DNA from: Aquirufa beregesia
GTDB lineage: Bacteria > Bacteroidota > Bacteroidia > Cytophagales > Spirosomataceae
Direction: 5' to 3'
NCBI RefSeq assembly: GCF_011090385.1
Contig: NZ_SEWW01000004.1
Span: 248,001 to 312,000 of the forward strand
Length of the DNA: 64,000 bases
In this document: piece after piece, positions 62,563 to 64,000 of the stretch
How the letters are laid out: every line of letters starts with the position of its first letter
Position numbering within the stretch: the first letter of the stretch is position 1
The notes under the pieces: model-generated
The model's input: the letters and a program-made list of their open reading frames with translations, nothing else
The model's database searches: none
What the model was told of the DNA's origin: nothing
Position numbers and translations under genes: made by a program

Positions 62563-62965
62563 ACAAAGCATTCAGAACGTGGTCAATAAACTTGGAATAT
62601 TAATCGTTTCCTTGAAAGACATGTCGGGAAAACATTTGAATAACATATAATATTTCCTAATTCACGCTCGCAATGATATAAATTGTTTTCAATTACATGT
62701 ATCTATGCAAGTGCAGTTAACTTTCTTCCATCTGCCAATTATTAGGGCAATATTTATTCAGAAGTTATTCTTAAATTATTGGCTAACTTATCAGTTCGCC
62801 GATTTTGAGCATATATTACTGGCTTTTAAAATATTTTAGAAGACATATAAAAAAACGAGTAAAAAAATCAGGTTTTCTACTCGTTTTTTTATAGACTTTT
62901 TATTTATTTGACATTTTGCGCCCCCTCAGTTTCCTGAGAGGGATTTTGATTCAAGCTATATTAGA
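62563..62965. other. Spacer between CBASS and rpoC
   Basis: 400 AT-rich bases with no gene. It holds the bidirectional terminator at 62846-62893. This is the right edge of the island; I see no recognisable attachment site, inverted repeat or IS remnant. Confidence 0.5.
62846..62893. terminator. Bidirectional terminator beside rpoC
   Basis: TATAAAAAAACGAGTA and TACTCGTTTTTTTATA pair around a 16-base loop. A and T runs make it usable from both the CBASS side and the rpoC side. Confidence 0.78.
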
Positions 62966-64000
62966 CTAGTTTTCAACTGAAACCTTCGCCGCAACTTCTG
63001 CTTCGCTAGCTGCTACTTTAGCTTCTAATTGCTTTAACTCATCTACTGGAGTCACAATGAAGTCCTTGTATCTGCGAACCCCCGTTCCCGCAGGAATTAA
63101 GTGTCCAACAATTACATTCTCCTTCAAGCCTTCCAATGTGTCTACTTTAGCACGAATCGATGCCTCAGACAATACCTTCGTTGTTTCCTGGAAGGATGCC
63201 GCTGAGATAAATGATTCAGTACCCAAAGATGCCTGCGTAATACCCTGCAAATTAGCAGAAGAAACCGCCGCATGCGCATCACGTACTTTCATCACTTTCA
63301 TGTCTCTACGCTTCAATGAGGAGTTCTCATCACGTAAAGCACGAGCAGAAATAATCATACCTGGCTTGTACTTCTCTGAATCACCTGATTCAGTGATCAC
63401 TTTCTTGTCCATGATCTGATCATTCTCCTCACGGAAAGCAAAACGATCTACGTTTTGACCCTGTAAGAATTGTGTATCACCTGGATCCAAGATTTCAACT
63501 TTTTGCATCATCTGACGAACGATACACTCAATATGCTTATCGTTGATTTTTACCCCTTGTAAGCGGTATACATCTTGGATTTCATTCACTAAGTATTCTT
63601 GTACCGCTGTTGGTCCTTTGATCGATAAGATATCCGATGGCGTAATAGCTCCATCAGACAATGGCGTTCCAGCACGTACGAAGTCATTGTTTTGTACTAA
63701 GATAAACTTAGTCAATGGCACCAAGTACTTACGCTCTGTTCCTTCTTTTGGAGTAACAATGATCTCACGATTACCACGCTTGATGATACCATAAGAAATA
63801 ACACCGTCAATCTCAGAAACTACCGCTGGGTTAGATGGGTTACGTGCTTCAAATAATTCCGTTACACGTGGAAGACCTCCTGTAATGTCACGAGTTTTAC
63901 CCGCAGCACGTGGAATCTTCGCAATAATCTGTCCCGCTTTGATTTTGTCTCCTTCATCAATCGCTAAACGAGCACCTACTGGTACGTTATATACCAAATC
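62966..64000 (-). CDS. rpoC: RNA polymerase beta-prime subunit, C-terminal end
   Basis: The last 340-odd residues of RpoC; the rest lies beyond the right edge. [40 protein letters not shown] and [15 protein letters not shown], then [20 protein letters not shown] and [21 protein letters not shown], are the conserved C-terminal RpoC regions. The protein ends in an acidic Ala/Glu-rich tail ([12 protein letters not shown]). It is transcribed toward the defence island, which ends in the shared terminator. Confidence 0.97.
   Translation of the reverse strand, partial: DLVYNVPVGARLAIDEGDKIKAGQIIAKIPRAAGKTRDITGGLPRVTELFEARNPSNPAVVSEIDGVISYGIIKRGNREIIVTPKEGTERKYLVPLTKFILVQNNDFVRAGTPLSDGAITPSDILSIKGPTAVQEYLVNEIQDVYRLQGVKINDKHIECIVRQMMQKVEILDPGDTQFLQGQNVDRFAFREENDQIMDKKVITESGDSEKYKPGMIISARALRDENSSLKRRDMKVMKVRDAHAAVSSANLQGITQASLGTESFISAASFQETTKVLSEASIRAKVDTLEGLKENVIVGHLIPAGTGVRRYKDFIVTPVDELKQLEAKVAASEAEVAAKVSVEN

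Overview
The window looks like a chromosomal segment of a Bacteroidota, probably a Cytophagales/Spirosomataceae-like freshwater bacterium. The support is a SusC/SusD pair, a second TonB-dependent receptor with an N-terminal carboxypeptidase-D-like domain, gldE behind mutY and ssb, a DUF3467 gene near rpoC, lipoprotein signal peptides, and -7 boxes of the form TAnnTTTG. The genus is inference. I see no rRNA, tRNA, CRISPR array or insertion sequence.

Layout. 1-1440: two sugar-transfer genes, one cut by the left edge. 1481-16182: housekeeping genes (rsmG, a Pit phosphate permease, an RNase E/G family protein, a 29-residue AURKAIP1/COX24-type ribosomal protein missed by length-limited ORF calling, HU, mutY, ssb, gldE, pcrA) with TPR proteins and two tandemly duplicated lipoproteins. 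16333-31943: outer-membrane uptake and phosphorus metabolism. A TonB receptor/beta-helix lipoprotein pair is followed by a compact set of phosphonate genes (DUF5690 transporter, PhnZ-like HD oxygenase, PhnO-like acetyltransferase, alkaline phosphatase, FAD amine oxidase, PhnX-like hydrolase), and a SusCD pair diverges from them. 32179-43619: a surface-sugar region. One strand carries a cytidylyltransferase, a two-subunit transketolase, a class III aminotransferase, an SDR and a KdsC-type phosphatase. The other carries a NeuB-type synthase lacking the SAF domain, a fatty-acid hydroxylase family protein, two phosphoesterases and a glycosyltransferase. Together they look like a pathway to an unusual CMP-activated ulosonic acid. 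43759-47831: most of the route to 4'-phosphopantetheine (coaX, panD, panB, panC, coaBC). 47882-53944: a hexuronate operon (uxaB, uxaC, kdgK, kdgA, exuT-like) lacking uxaA and containing an 18.7-copy CCCTAAT array.

54053-64000: DUF3467 and the 3' end of rpoC, genes I expect to be neighbours in Bacteroidota, are separated by about 8.6 kb. The intervening DNA holds two small coupled genes, a decayed gene remnant, an IetAS-type AAA-ATPase/subtilase pair, a two-gene module of small proteins of unknown function, and a CBASS operon (Cap5-type HNH-SAVED nuclease and a CD-NTase). I read this as a defence island inserted beside rpoC.

The three places most likely to hold undescribed biology are the small-protein pair at 59479-59943, the transketolase/cytidylyltransferase/NeuB sugar cluster, and the phosphonate cluster with its own SusCD. 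All functions are inferred from sequence motifs and remembered family features; no database search was run.
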